A stretch of 64,000 nt of DNA from Faecalibacter sp. LW9 (GTDB lineage: Bacteria > Bacteroidota > Bacteroidia > Flavobacteriales > Weeksellaceae). The notes under the pieces were generated by a model. That model had not been told where the DNA came from, searched no databases, and saw nothing but the letters and a program-made list of their open reading frames with translations. Positions 7,316 through 15,397 of this stretch are shown here, piece by piece. The position numbers were made by a program, and so were the translations under genes. The stretch spans positions 1,054,001 through 1,118,000 of the forward strand of contig NZ_CP141062.1 in assembly GCF_034661295.1 (NCBI RefSeq). Direction: 5' to 3'. Within the stretch, counting starts at the first letter, position 1. Each line of letters begins with the position of its first letter.

Positions 7316-8527
7316 TTATTCTGTACAAGTTATAGCTTGTGTGGACAATGTACCATTATCTGAAACAGTTAATTTAAAACAATTACCATTACTTGATTTT
7401 AGATAAACTTGGTTATGGATTATATCATCAATATTTTTCCATGAAAGATTTGCCTTACGTTCTCCATAGGGTATTTCTAGAAGTCCAGATGTTACTAATA
7501 CTTGATTTTTTAATCCAATACTTTGTGGAAATGAATAATTACCATTTTCAATATTATTACCATTTCTTTTATTATACTGAAAAGTTATTCCTCTGTCAAC
7601 ATCTGATAAAATTAATCCATTACCAACATCATTCATAAGAGATGTTAATCTAAAAGAATTTCTAGTGTTAATATTGGAATCTAATGTTGATCTCATTGTA
7701 ATTAGATTTGTAACATTACCTGCTGTAGCTTTTGTCTCAGCAAAAGCAGCATTTACTGAAATTCCATTCGATTGTACTTGAGATAAAGGATTATTTGGGT
7801 CAGTAGTGTCATTATGAGCTGAATATTCTAATGATGCTCTTACATTATTACTTTCTTGAAAAATATTATATCCATACGTAAAGAAATCTTTAGATAGTAC
7901 ACTATGTAAATCATTAATATTATTAATATTTAGTTTTTCTCCTTTATAACGAGTATGCATATCTGCAAATGCTAGATTACCAGATTCATTAAAAGTTTTA
8001 TTTCCAAAATAGGATGCTGATCCATATTGATTGTCACCGCTACCTTCATAATCTTGGATCAATAAATCTCCCTTAACATATAAATTTACATCTAGAGGAT
8101 TCTCATTTTCATCAGTTCCTATCGCAACATTCCCTTTTTGATAAATGTTTTCATTATTGTTTGATGCTTGGTTGGATGTGCCTTGAACCTTCCAAGGTTC
8201 TTTATTCATTTTTTGCCAAACTAAACCATCAAAGTAATAGTATCCAGTAGAATTAACGTTAACTGTTTTATCAGTTAAAGCTTCAGTTGCAATTTCGGAA
8301 ACATATACTATTGTACCAGTTTGTTCTTCTGTATATAAATTATCTTTAAGTATTAATTCATTTCCTGTAAACTTAGGGGTCATTACACCTTCAGGAATTG
8401 TTAAGTTTAATTCGTCAAATTCTTTTACGTGTAAAGTGGATTTAGGTTCATTGGTATTAATCCCAACTTGTGCATATGTAGAAATAGAAATAAAAGCTAT
8501 AGCAATAATAGTAAATGATTTTTTCAT
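7316..8527 (-). CDS. Secreted 'QVGIN'-type protein
   Basis: This 403-residue exported protein has a signal peptide (MKKSFTIIAIAFISISTYA) followed by QVGINTNEPKSTLHV, the mature N-terminus typical of many flavobacterial cell-surface proteins with tail-fibre-like repeats. 'TVNVNSTGYYYFDGLVWQKM' is a further family hallmark. The middle has many Asn/Gly turns and beta-strand patterns. Two Cys near the end (GNCFKLTV, AITCTE) could form a disulfide. No Por secretion signal is clear. Its opening resembles the three tandem proteins at 10776-13355. Function unknown, probably extracellular structure or adhesion. Confidence 0.75.
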   Translation of the reverse strand: MKKSFTIIAIAFISISTYAQVGINTNEPKSTLHVKEFDELNLTIPEGVMTPKFTGNELILKDNLYTEEQTGTIVYVSEIATEALTDKTVNVNSTGYYYFDGLVWQKMNKEPWKVQGTSNQASNNNENIYQKGNVAIGTDENENPLDVNLYVKGDLLIQDYEGSGDNQYGSASYFGNKTFNESGNLAFADMHTRYKGEKLNINNINDLHSVLSKDFFTYGYNIFQESNNVRASLEYSAHNDTTDPNNPLSQVQSNGISVNAAFAETKATAGNVTNLITMRSTLDSNINTRNSFRLTSLMNDVGNGLILSDVDRGITFQYNKRNGNNIENGNYSFPQSIGLKNQVLVTSGLLEIPYGERKANLSWKNIDDIIHNQVYLKSSNGNCFKLTVSDNGTLSTQAITCTE

Positions 8528-8951
8528 AAAAATTTAAGTATAATTTAGATTAATTTGAGAACAAAATTAACGTTATAACTTTTAAATAATTAACCTAGGG
8601 TTTACTGTTTTCTAGAATTTATAGGGATTTTATAAAGGGTTTAATTTATTGTAAATTAGAAGTATGTATTTTATAAAAACTGAATTTTATTCAAATCATA
8701 GTTTATAAATTAAATCGAAGAATTTGATGTATTTTAGAAGATATATTAACTTTTAATTCAAGCTTTTAAGTAATTTCAAAATTATTTTTATTAAAAATTG
8801 TTCATTACTAAATTCATAATAGATGAGATTTATTGAGAAAATCACATTTTACTTTAATACTAATCAGTAAAAAAATTAATAATAAAATAATTGGTTTTAA
8901 ATATTTATGATGAGTTATAAATTCAATAAAACTCACTTAAAATTTCTATAG
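8528..8951. other. AT-rich spacer without a gene
   Basis: I see no coding frame, terminator or repeat that I can support here. Part of it must hold the promoter of the minus-strand gene that starts at 8527. Confidence 0.5.
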
Positions 8952-9174
8952 CAACAAAAGCAAAAAACTTGTTCCATCAAATTCCAAAACAGTGAGCAAC
9001 CAGCCGCGGTCCCTGAGGTCCCTCGAAGGGCCAAAGCTATTTTACATAACATGGCATTATAGTCACCTACGGGCTTCGGGGGACAAGCCCCACTATAATC
9101 ATATTATGTAAAATAGCTGCTTCCTTTACCTGTCCGATGCAAAGTGTCTCTCATATCGTTTTTTGCTCTTGTTG
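8952..9174. other. Nested inverted repeats, module A (structured non-coding)
   Basis: The outer arms CAACAAAAGCAAAAAAC (8952-8968) and its near-inverse at 9158-9174 match at 16 of 17 positions. Inside, AGCTATTTTACATAA (9035-9049) pairs perfectly with TTATGTAAAATAGCT (9104-9118), continued by TTATAGT/ACTATAA and GGGCTT/AAGCCC. A further small hairpin, CCCTCGAAGGG, lies at 9020-9030. The segment is clearly more GC-rich than its surroundings and has no coding frame. It could be an RNA or a DNA site such as a transfer origin from a lost conjugative element. Confidence 0.65.
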
Positions 9175-9208
9175 AAGTTTTAAATTATTAGACATCAGAA
9201 CTGGCATT

Positions 9209-9324
9209 TAAAACGATACCGTTAAGAAAATGAAACGTGAGAAGGTTAAGAATGAATTACCGACCGTAGGGAGCGATTTAATTCATTCCCGGATCACGGT
9301 TTCATTTTTAGGTCGATCGTTTTA
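9209..9324. other. Nested inverted repeats, module B (structured non-coding)
   Basis: Three nested arm pairs: TAAAACGATACC (9209-9220) with GGTCGATCGTTTTA (9311-9324, two extra bases), ATGAAACGTGA (9230-9240) with TCACGGTTTCAT (9294-9305, one bulge), and GAATGAATTA (9250-9259) with TAATTCATTC (9279-9288). Together they fold into one long interrupted stem. It follows module A by 35 bases. Confidence 0.65.
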
Positions 9325-9456
9325 TAGCCTTGATTTTTTTGGTTCCTTTTTTCATCAAGGAAAAAAGAACAATCAAAATAAAAAGTAATATACCTAAGCT
9401 CCACTGGAGCTTCTCCTCTTAATATCAAATGTTTTTTTGACGAAAAAAATGAACAT

Positions 9457-10436
9457 ACCCGTTGTGCATTATGAATTAAAAAAGAAAAAAGTTGTTCATT
9501 TGATTGAAAATCAGTAAATTGTTTTAACCACAAAACATTTACAATGAACAACTTAAATGCAAATTACGAAAGAATTTTGGAAGTATTGAGAAAAATATCA
9601 AAAGATAATCTTTTGTCTTATCAAAGACGAGCTCCTAAATTGAAGGATTTGGAATTGATAAGTCTTGCATTAACTGCTGAGTTTATGGGCATTGACAGCG
9701 AAAATCATCTTTTTCGTCAAATCCCAGAAACGATAAAATGCAGGATACATCGAAGTGTTTATAATCGCCGTAAACGTAGATTGGCTGACAATATCAATGA
9801 TTTACGAATGAAGATAGCCAGAATCTTTAATGAATTTGAGAAATATTTCATTGTTGACAGTATGCCTGTCGAAGTTTGTAAACTTTCCAGGAGTGGCACT
9901 TCTAAAATCTGTAAAGATGCTCAGTATTGCTTTCCCAACAGAGGTTTTTGTGCCTCTCAACAAATGCATTTTTATGGCTACAAACTTCATGCGGTATGCT
10001 CTGTAAGTGGTGTTTTCCAAAGCATAGATTTGACTCCGGCTTCTGTGCACGATATCCATTATTTAAAGGACATCGGAGAGGAATTATCGGATTGTACATT
10101 GCTCGCAGATAAAGGATATTTGTCCTCTGAGATACAGATTGATTTGTTCAATCATGCAAACATAGAACAGGAAACACCCAAAAGAATCAATCAAAAGGAT
10201 TATAAACCACAGTTTTATTTGTTCAAAAAACAGCGAAAGAGAATTGAGACATTATTCTCACAACTGTGTGACCAGTTTATGATTAGACGCAATTATGCCA
10301 AAACTTTTGAAGGTTTCAAAACTAGAATACTAACTAAAATAACAGCTCTAACAGTTGTGCAGTATATCAACAAAACTTATTTCAATAGAAATATTAATCA
10401 TTTAAAAACTTCAATTATTTAAAATGCACAACGGGT
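9457..10436 (+). mobile_element. IS982-family insertion sequence
   Basis: The 980-bp element has perfect 14-base terminal inverted repeats, ACCCGTTGTGCATT (9457-9470) and AATGCACAACGGGT (10423-10436), around one transposase gene. The flanks (ATGAACAT and TAATAAAT) do not match, so no target duplication is visible and a neighbouring deletion is possible. It has landed just beside the structured region. Confidence 0.88.
9544..10422 (+). CDS. IS982-family transposase
   Basis: This 292-residue DDE transposase is of the IS982/ISRa1 kind. Candidate catalytic residues are Asp in 'FIVDSMPVEVC', Asp in 'LLADKGYLSS' and Glu in 'KRIETLFSQLCDQFMIRR', in the order and spacing expected. The length is normal for the family and the frame is open, so the element may be active. 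The ATG lies 87 bases from the left end and the stop falls just before the right inverted repeat. Confidence 0.92.
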   Translation: MNNLNANYERILEVLRKISKDNLLSYQRRAPKLKDLELISLALTAEFMGIDSENHLFRQIPETIKCRIHRSVYNRRKRRLADNINDLRMKIARIFNEFEKYFIVDSMPVEVCKLSRSGTSKICKDAQYCFPNRGFCASQQMHFYGYKLHAVCSVSGVFQSIDLTPASVHDIHYLKDIGEELSDCTLLADKGYLSSEIQIDLFNHANIEQETPKRINQKDYKPQFYLFKKQRKRIETLFSQLCDQFMIRRNYAKTFEGFKTRILTKITALTVVQYINKTYFNRNINHLKTSII

Positions 10437-10489
10437 TAATAAATTATATTTATCCACCCTATTTAATTTTATATATATCAGTAAATTAG

Positions 10490-10583
10490 TAATTTTGTAA
10501 TTAAATTAAGTCAAACCTGTATACAGGATAAGGACATAATTAGCTAAACCAACTAGCTTTTTCTTAAGAAAAGCTAGTTTTTA
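10490..10583 (+). ncRNA. Candidate small RNA: promoter, palindrome and terminator with no ORF
   Basis: TAATTTTG (10490-10497) fits the -7 consensus. About 25 bases later comes the perfect palindrome CCTGTATACAGG, and at 10551-10583 a strong terminator (AACTAGCTTTT / AAAAGCTAGTT, then T). The implied transcript is about 80 bases with no credible coding frame. It may be an RNA or the leftover ends of a deleted gene. Confidence 0.35.
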
Positions 10584-10775
10584 CATTTTAGTAATCAATT
10601 TAAAGTGAACGTTAATCTAACAATATAATTAATTTAAAATGAATAGTTTATAATTTATTTCAACAACGTACATTGAACAAATTTCACCTTGATAAATGAC
10701 AAAAACAAAATTATGAAACGCTATAACATTCAAAAACTACCCTAAATAAATAGTTAAACAAATACAATTAAGAAT
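10584..10775. other. Leader region of the secreted-protein tandem
   Basis: AT-rich, no coding frame. It presumably holds the promoter for the three genes that follow; no box matched the consensus well enough to mark. Confidence 0.4.
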
Positions 10776-11681
10776 ATGAATTATAATAAATTTCAATTAT
10801 TTTTTATTTTTATGTCGTGTATTTTTAGTTATTCCCAAGTAGGGATAACAAAAAAAAATACGATCGAAATACATGAACATGCTATCTTACAAATAGATGG
10901 TCAATATGATGGAAATAATTATGGAGTAATGCTTCCAGCTATTACCAAAGAAGAGCATTTACCTTTATATAATCCATCTGAACCAGATAATTATGAAGAT
11001 GATCCTACAATGATAGGAAACATTATGCATAATACCACTTATTCTACTTTTCATAGCTATAATGGACAGGAATGGTTGAATGAAGCTAAAGATAATACTA
11101 GTTTCGAAGCAAATAGAGCTCGTTTTACAACAAATGGTAATGAAGAAAGAGCTGTTATATGTGGTTCAGTTGTAGTTGTTATTGTTTGTGGTCGTCACGA
11201 ACCCTTAGATTTTCCTAAAGAAGTTTACAATAATTTAGGGATTATAAAACGACCTGGACGAACTACAAGTTCTTCTGGTAACAGAGAGCGTGCTGATTCA
11301 GAATTTGCTATTACACAAGATGGTGTTTATAAAATCGATATCAGTATACCATCAAAAAGAGTAGGAGTTTTATCCTTAACAGGAGATCCTCAATATCAAC
11401 TTTATCTCTATAAACAAAACTCTTCTATTAATTCAACTAGTGAAACAAAATTATTAACTTTTTTACCAGATGCATATTCTATTCTTGGATCTGGAGGTGA
11501 TCCTGATACAGCAGCTTTTGCCACTACTACAGTTCGATTACAAGCAGGAGATTCTCTTGTTTTAAGAATACACTCTCCTTTAGCTGGAGTGGGATTAGGA
11601 AATAGTCTTACAGCTAAAGATAATCCAACAATAGCAGCTAATTATGCAAGAGAAATATTATTTACTAAAATAAGCGATTAA
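10776..11681 (+). CDS. Secreted protein 1 of tandem, C1q-like C-terminal half
   Basis: The protein has 301 residues with a signal peptide ending SYSQ and a mature start at QVGITKK. Residues about 50-110 carry a block shared with the next two genes: 'GVMLPAI..E.HLPLYN', 'DDPTM.GN.M' and 'YNGQEW'. The C-terminal 130 residues ('GVYKIDISIPS', 'LQAGDSLVLRIHSPL') have the strand and 'aGD' pattern of C1q/TNF-like jelly rolls; this is a fold guess from the pattern. Two Cys in 'VICGSVVVVIVCGR' may pair. The stop is one base from the next start, so the three genes are probably one operon. Function unknown, extracellular or surface-bound. Confidence 0.75.
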   Translation: MNYNKFQLFFIFMSCIFSYSQVGITKKNTIEIHEHAILQIDGQYDGNNYGVMLPAITKEEHLPLYNPSEPDNYEDDPTMIGNIMHNTTYSTFHSYNGQEWLNEAKDNTSFEANRARFTTNGNEERAVICGSVVVVIVCGRHEPLDFPKEVYNNLGIIKRPGRTTSSSGNRERADSEFAITQDGVYKIDISIPSKRVGVLSLTGDPQYQLYLYKQNSSINSTSETKLLTFLPDAYSILGSGGDPDTAAFATTTVRLQAGDSLVLRIHSPLAGVGLGNSLTAKDNPTIAANYAREILFTKISD

Positions 11682-11682
11682 G

Positions 11683-12522
11683 ATGAGAATAAATATACCA
11701 TTATTAATAAGTGTAGGCTTATGTATTTTATATAGTGCTAATGGGCAAGTCAAAATATCGGCTAATGGGGATGGAATTGTACATCCTAAAGCACTTTTAC
11801 AAGTGGATAGTAATACGAAAGGTATAATTTTACCAAGTGTTAAAGACGAAACTGAATTACCTCATTATGACTTAACGCAACCTGATAATTACACAAATGT
11901 AGAAATAGACAATGGTTTATTACTATATAATAAAACAACCAAAGAAATAATGAAATACGATGGATACAGATGGTTATCGAGTAACGAAAAAAGTATCCGA
12001 AATTATCGTAATCTGACTATTTTAGGCTCTAATGCAGAAAATGAAGTGGTAGCAAGTGTACTTGGAATTACAGGACGTCCAATTATAAAATATACAGTAT
12101 CACATAATCCTGATAGAAATATTATAAATAACCTTGGACTCACCGTTGATCCTAATGGAGAGATAACAATCATAAAAGATGGCTATTATAAAATAAACCC
12201 TTCTCTAAAATCTACTGGAGCTGGAGGTTTAGCTGTTGGTAATGTTTCTATCATTCTATCATTGCAAGCATTGTATGCTGGAGCAATAAATGATGGTTGG
12301 CAAAAAATCAATGAAAACAGTTACTTACTCGATGGATTAGTTATAACCGTTGGGAATTTTGGAACAGTAAACTCTTTTAATGTTACAAAATATTTAAGGT
12401 CAGGTGATAAAATTAGAGTGAAAGCAGGAATTACAGCAGGTTCTGGAATATCTTTGGGAGCAGGAGTTACCTTTGTACCAAGTGATATAGATTCATATTT
12501 ATACATCGAAAAATTAGACTAA
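11683..12522 (+). CDS. Secreted protein 2 of tandem, C1q-like C-terminal half
   Basis: This is a 279-residue paralogue of its neighbours, with a signal peptide (MRINIPLLISVGLCILYSANG) then QVKIS. It has the shared block 'KGIILPSVKDETELPHYD' and 'KYDGYRWLS', and a C-terminal 'GYYKINPSL', 'YLRSGDKIRVKAGI', 'SYLYIEKLD' pattern of the C1q-like kind. The Cys pair found in proteins 1 and 3 is replaced here (SVLGITGR), so any disulfide is absent. Spacing is one base from the gene before and two bases from the next. Confidence 0.75.
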   Translation: MRINIPLLISVGLCILYSANGQVKISANGDGIVHPKALLQVDSNTKGIILPSVKDETELPHYDLTQPDNYTNVEIDNGLLLYNKTTKEIMKYDGYRWLSSNEKSIRNYRNLTILGSNAENEVVASVLGITGRPIIKYTVSHNPDRNIINNLGLTVDPNGEITIIKDGYYKINPSLKSTGAGGLAVGNVSIILSLQALYAGAINDGWQKINENSYLLDGLVITVGNFGTVNSFNVTKYLRSGDKIRVKAGITAGSGISLGAGVTFVPSDIDSYLYIEKLD

Positions 12523-12524
12523 TA

Positions 12525-13355
12525 ATGAAAAAAATTATATTATTTAACTTAGTAATATTTTTAACTGCACTAGTTACAAATGCCCAGGTAAATATTGGAA
12601 GAGAAACAGCTATCAGTGATAAAGGAATGTTAAACCTTATTAATATCGAAGAAAATGCTGCAAAATCTAAAGGGATGATGATTCCCACAGTAGAGAACGA
12701 AACCGAATTACCTCTGTATAATACATCAGAAGTAGATCTCTTTACAGATGACCCTACTATGGAAGGTATGGTAATGTATCAAAAAGATATACAACGTGTA
12801 GTCGTTTATGATGGTGAAAAATGGAAATCTATGCTTTACGAAAAAAACCATAACAAATCTACTCGACTTAGTATGAATGCTTCGGATCCATATCGTCCAA
12901 AAATAGCATGCGTTTTAGTTGGGTGTGGAAGAAATGATGTCCCTTTTGGTTTATATAATAGTCAAGATGATTACGATGAATTAGGTATTTTGGATACAAG
13001 TGGAATAGTAAATAATAACTTTAATAATTTTACCATCAAAGAATCTGGCTTCTATCGTATTCTTGTCAGCCTGAAAGTAAAAACATCTGGGTTACATGTT
13101 ACTCCTCCTGTTATTTCTTTTCAAGGAATAAAAAATGATTATATACTTGCTCGAAATGATATTGAACTCAACGAAGTTATTTTAATTACAGCAGGTGCAA
13201 ACAGAACAGGTTCAATGGAATTTGTAGGGATGTTTAACAAAGGTGACAAATTTAAAATACAAGTATCAGCAGGTGTAGCTATACTTACTGTTGCAGATGT
13301 TTATACAGTAGAACCTGAAGATCAGACATTCATAAACATAGAAAAACTATTTTAA
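12525..13355 (+). CDS. Secreted protein 3 of tandem, C1q-like C-terminal half
   Basis: This is a 276-residue paralogue, with a signal peptide (MKKIILFNLVIFLTALVTNA) then QVNIGRE. The shared block reads 'KGMMIPTVENETELPLYN', 'DDPTMEGMVMY' and 'VYDGEKWKS'. The C-terminal region 'GFYRILVSLKV', 'FNKGDKFKIQVSAG' and final 'TFINIEKLF' match the pattern of the other two. Cys in 'ACVLVGCGR' line up with the Cys pair of protein 1. It is the last gene of the tandem and is followed by a terminator. Confidence 0.75.
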   Translation: MKKIILFNLVIFLTALVTNAQVNIGRETAISDKGMLNLINIEENAAKSKGMMIPTVENETELPLYNTSEVDLFTDDPTMEGMVMYQKDIQRVVVYDGEKWKSMLYEKNHNKSTRLSMNASDPYRPKIACVLVGCGRNDVPFGLYNSQDDYDELGILDTSGIVNNNFNNFTIKESGFYRILVSLKVKTSGLHVTPPVISFQGIKNDYILARNDIELNEVILITAGANRTGSMEFVGMFNKGDKFKIQVSAGVAILTVADVYTVEPEDQTFINIEKLF

Positions 13356-13424
13356 TTTAAACTGAACAAATTTTCATAACTCTCACAAAAAAGCTATAAC
13401 AGAGATTATGTAAAATAATATTAT

Positions 13425-13457
13425 AAAAACCTAACTAAATATTAGTTAGGTTTTTTA
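13425..13457 (+). terminator. Terminator of the secreted-protein tandem
   Basis: AAAACCTAACTAA and TTAGTTAGGTTTT pair around ATA, followed by T. Confidence 0.85.
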
Positions 13458-13525
13458 TTTTCAAGCAGATACATTGTATCTTTGCAGAAGAATAAAGATG
13501 TTCTTATAAATATCAAGGTACCCAA

Positions 13526-13537
13526 CCGAGACCCTAA
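13526..13537 (+). repeat. Candidate integrase arm-binding repeat, right end
   Basis: CCGAGACCCTAA matches the inverse repeat at 1417-1428 base for base and lies 48 bases inside the right att core. Confidence 0.5.
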
Positions 13538-13584
13538 GTTATTTAGATTTTTCAATCCCTCTGAAATAAAGGAATTTTGGCGTA

Positions 13585-13607
13585 GGTTCGAATCCCGCCA
13601 GCTCCAC
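13585..13607 (+). repeat. Right attachment-site core (tmRNA 3'-end copy)
   Basis: This exact 23-base copy of 1257-1279 has no tmRNA body before it, so it is not a gene but the far junction of the island. It marks where the ancestral sequence downstream of ssrA resumes. Confidence 0.9.
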
Positions 13608-13617
13608 AGATAAAAAA

Positions 13618-13648
13618 ACGCTTATCAAATCGATAAGCGTTTTTTTTA
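13618..13648. terminator. Bidirectional terminator, probably the ancestral ssrA terminator
   Basis: ACGCTTATC and GATAAGCGT pair around AAATC, with A7 before and T8 after. It is 11 bases from the right att copy, where the end of ssrA would lie if the island were absent. It also serves the minus-strand gene at 13673. Confidence 0.8.
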
Positions 13649-13672
13649 TTTTATAAAGTATTTTTCTTTTGA

Positions 13673-14506
13673 TTAAGGCTCCCAAATAATACGGGTCATC
13701 ACATCCAATTTACTTGGTTCATGACGTGTTAATGGTACTCCAGTAACTAAACCGATCATTAGGTTGTGTTGGATAGCCAATTTAAGCTGAGGTCTTAAGT
13801 AGTAATGAAAACCATCTTTATCAATATCCATATTATTTTCAATCCCGATAAAGTTTTTTGAATTTGGTAAAACATACATCATACTGGCATTAATTGTAGC
13901 ACCAACTTCTACTTCACCACTTTTATATTCATGTTCAATTACAGGACCTGTATATAACATGGTATTGAATTGATTAAAGTTTTTAGCGGCTACGAAAACT
14001 GGATTCATTTTCATTCCAGTTAATACACTTCCTTTATCCCCTAATTTTTTAAATGAATTTAATTCGAACTCATGTACATAAGCAAATGCCATGGATAATT
14101 TACGCTTTTCATTGACTAAGAATGTATATTGAGTGGCCAATTTTAATCCTTCAATTTTATTTTGCGGTGTAGCAGTTGGAATTCCTGCATCACCATTGGC
14201 ATGATTAAACGAAAATGGAATCTCTACTTCTAATCCTAAACGATCGGCTGCTGCCCATTCGTATTCTACAAAACCAAAGTATTCGTTATAATTTCTGTGA
14301 GCACCTACTCCGAAACCAACATTGATTTCGGCTTCACCTTTACGTGCTCCTAAATCGCGCATCAAGTCGATGTTTAAAGGTTCAGCGTGGTCTACTTTTG
14401 GTTTTAGATTTTCTGTGGGCGGTGTTTCAGATATCGAATCATTGGTTTGACCAAATAATATAAAACTACAAAAGAGAGATAGGAGTAGGGTGATTTTTGT
14501 TCTCAT
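13673..14506 (-). CDS. Predicted outer-membrane beta-barrel protein
   Basis: This 277-residue protein has a signal peptide ending LFGQ. 'HAEPLNIDLMRDLGARKGEAEINVG' begins a run of alternating polar and hydrophobic strands to a C-terminal Trp-Glu-Pro (RIIWEP), as in outer-membrane barrels. The HAEPL..DL.RDLGARKGE block is one I associate with a conserved Bacteroidota family of unknown role. It stands alone, on the strand opposite ssrA, and is the first core gene beyond the island. A transport or pore role is possible but not shown. Confidence 0.7.
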   Translation of the reverse strand: MRTKITLLLSLFCSFILFGQTNDSISETPPTENLKPKVDHAEPLNIDLMRDLGARKGEAEINVGFGVGAHRNYNEYFGFVEYEWAAADRLGLEVEIPFSFNHANGDAGIPTATPQNKIEGLKLATQYTFLVNEKRKLSMAFAYVHEFELNSFKKLGDKGSVLTGMKMNPVFVAAKNFNQFNTMLYTGPVIEHEYKSGEVEVGATINASMMYVLPNSKNFIGIENNMDIDKDGFHYYLRPQLKLAIQHNLMIGLVTGVPLTRHEPSKLDVMTRIIWEP

Positions 14507-14666
14507 TCCTTAAATTTTGAACAAATCAACGGCAAGAATTAGGAAGAAATTAGGAATTCTATAGATATTGTCTCAAGAGTTATTTGGTCTAGATTTTTTC
14601 ATTATTTAAAACTATCTTATCTTAGTTGGCGAATTAACACGACAATAAGGGTATAATAAATTTATA

Positions 14667-15362
14667 ATGAGTTCGTACGAATACTACAATTTTCCGATTC
14701 AATTGGTAAAAGGGTTTTTAGATGATTCTAAAAGAGTTTTAATTGATATATCACATTACTGTATTTACCGTGTGTTTTTCGATAATTTCGAGAAATACTC
14801 TGGATCTTTTCCAGGATATCAACAAGCTTGTAATGATTTTGGAATAGAATTTAAGAACATTGCTGCAGCTTATCAAAATGGGAAAAATCTGTATGAAGCT
14901 ACCATTGAAAAAAGTCCGATGGTGGGAATGACATCAGAAATGTATTGGGATTACTTTAATAATGAGAAAACCGAATTCGAAAAGATGTTGTTGTTGGGTG
15001 ATTTAGCATTTAAAAGTATTTTAGGTTCTAAATCATACATCAAATTGGATAATAAATATTGGTTTAGTCGTATTGATGGAAATGTAAAATCATTACCGAA
15101 AGAGGATTTAGATCCAAAAATTCAGCGTTATTACAACGAGTATCAAACCAAGAAAATTAAAAATAAATTGGTTGCAGATTGGGGTTTAGCCTCATATTCG
15201 CGATACAATAGAGGTTTTTATATTAGTTATAAGATGTCGTTGGAAGATTTGGCTTACCATGCGGAAAAGATTAGAAAATCAACACAAGACAAAAAGATAA
15301 AAGCAGACGTACAAAGTGCTCATGAAAAAGCAATGGCGCGTTTGGCAAAAGAAAATATTTAA
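14667..15362 (+). CDS. Hypothetical cytoplasmic protein
   Basis: The protein has 231 residues, no signal peptide or membrane span, and I do not recognise it. It is rich in Lys, Tyr and Glu and looks mainly helical, with a charged, coiled C-terminus (AEKIRKSTQDKKIKADVQSAHEKAMARLAKENI). Conserved-looking aromatic stretches (MYWDYFNN, KYWFSRIDG) suggest a folded domain. It stands alone with its own terminator. Confidence 0.6.
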   Translation: MSSYEYYNFPIQLVKGFLDDSKRVLIDISHYCIYRVFFDNFEKYSGSFPGYQQACNDFGIEFKNIAAAYQNGKNLYEATIEKSPMVGMTSEMYWDYFNNEKTEFEKMLLLGDLAFKSILGSKSYIKLDNKYWFSRIDGNVKSLPKEDLDPKIQRYYNEYQTKKIKNKLVADWGLASYSRYNRGFYISYKMSLEDLAYHAEKIRKSTQDKKIKADVQSAHEKAMARLAKENI

Positions 15363-15366
15363 ATGA

Positions 15367-15396
15367 CAAAAGGATTGGGTAACCCCAATCCTTTTG
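15367..15396. terminator. Bidirectional terminator
   Basis: AAAAGGATTGGG and CCCAATCCTTTT pair around TAAC, between two converging genes. Confidence 0.85.
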
Positions 15397-15397
15397 T

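Larger units (their letters stand above)
1280..13607. mobile_element. Genomic island integrated at ssrA
   Basis: The segment lies between two direct 23-bp copies of the tmRNA 3' end. It begins with a tyrosine-integrase remnant and has the repeats GAGACCCTA(A) just inside both borders. Its cargo is accessory: a J-domain protein, Fic, a TPR/AraC regulator, secreted proteins and an IS. It is more AT-rich than the core genes beyond 13673. No relaxase, conjugation or complete integrase gene is present, so it looks like the decayed or mobilisable remainder of a larger element. Confidence 0.85.

Noticed and set aside
9294-9551. 85-codon minus-strand frame
   Set aside because: It crosses module B of the structured region, the poly-T/poly-A area and the left end of the IS982 element, so it cannot be an old gene.
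9449-10444. Target-site duplication of the IS982 element
   Set aside because: The eight bases on either side (ATGAACAT and TAATAAAT) do not match at any useful length.
13477-13484. TATCTTTG, a good -7 box
   Set aside because: No gene follows it before the att site; it is probably chance or left over from the element's own attachment region. Not listed as a promoter.
13574-13608. tRNA-like T-arm and acceptor sequence
   Set aside because: It looks like the 3' end of a tRNA but has no D-arm, anticodon or 5' acceptor before it, and is base-for-base the tmRNA end. It is the right att site.
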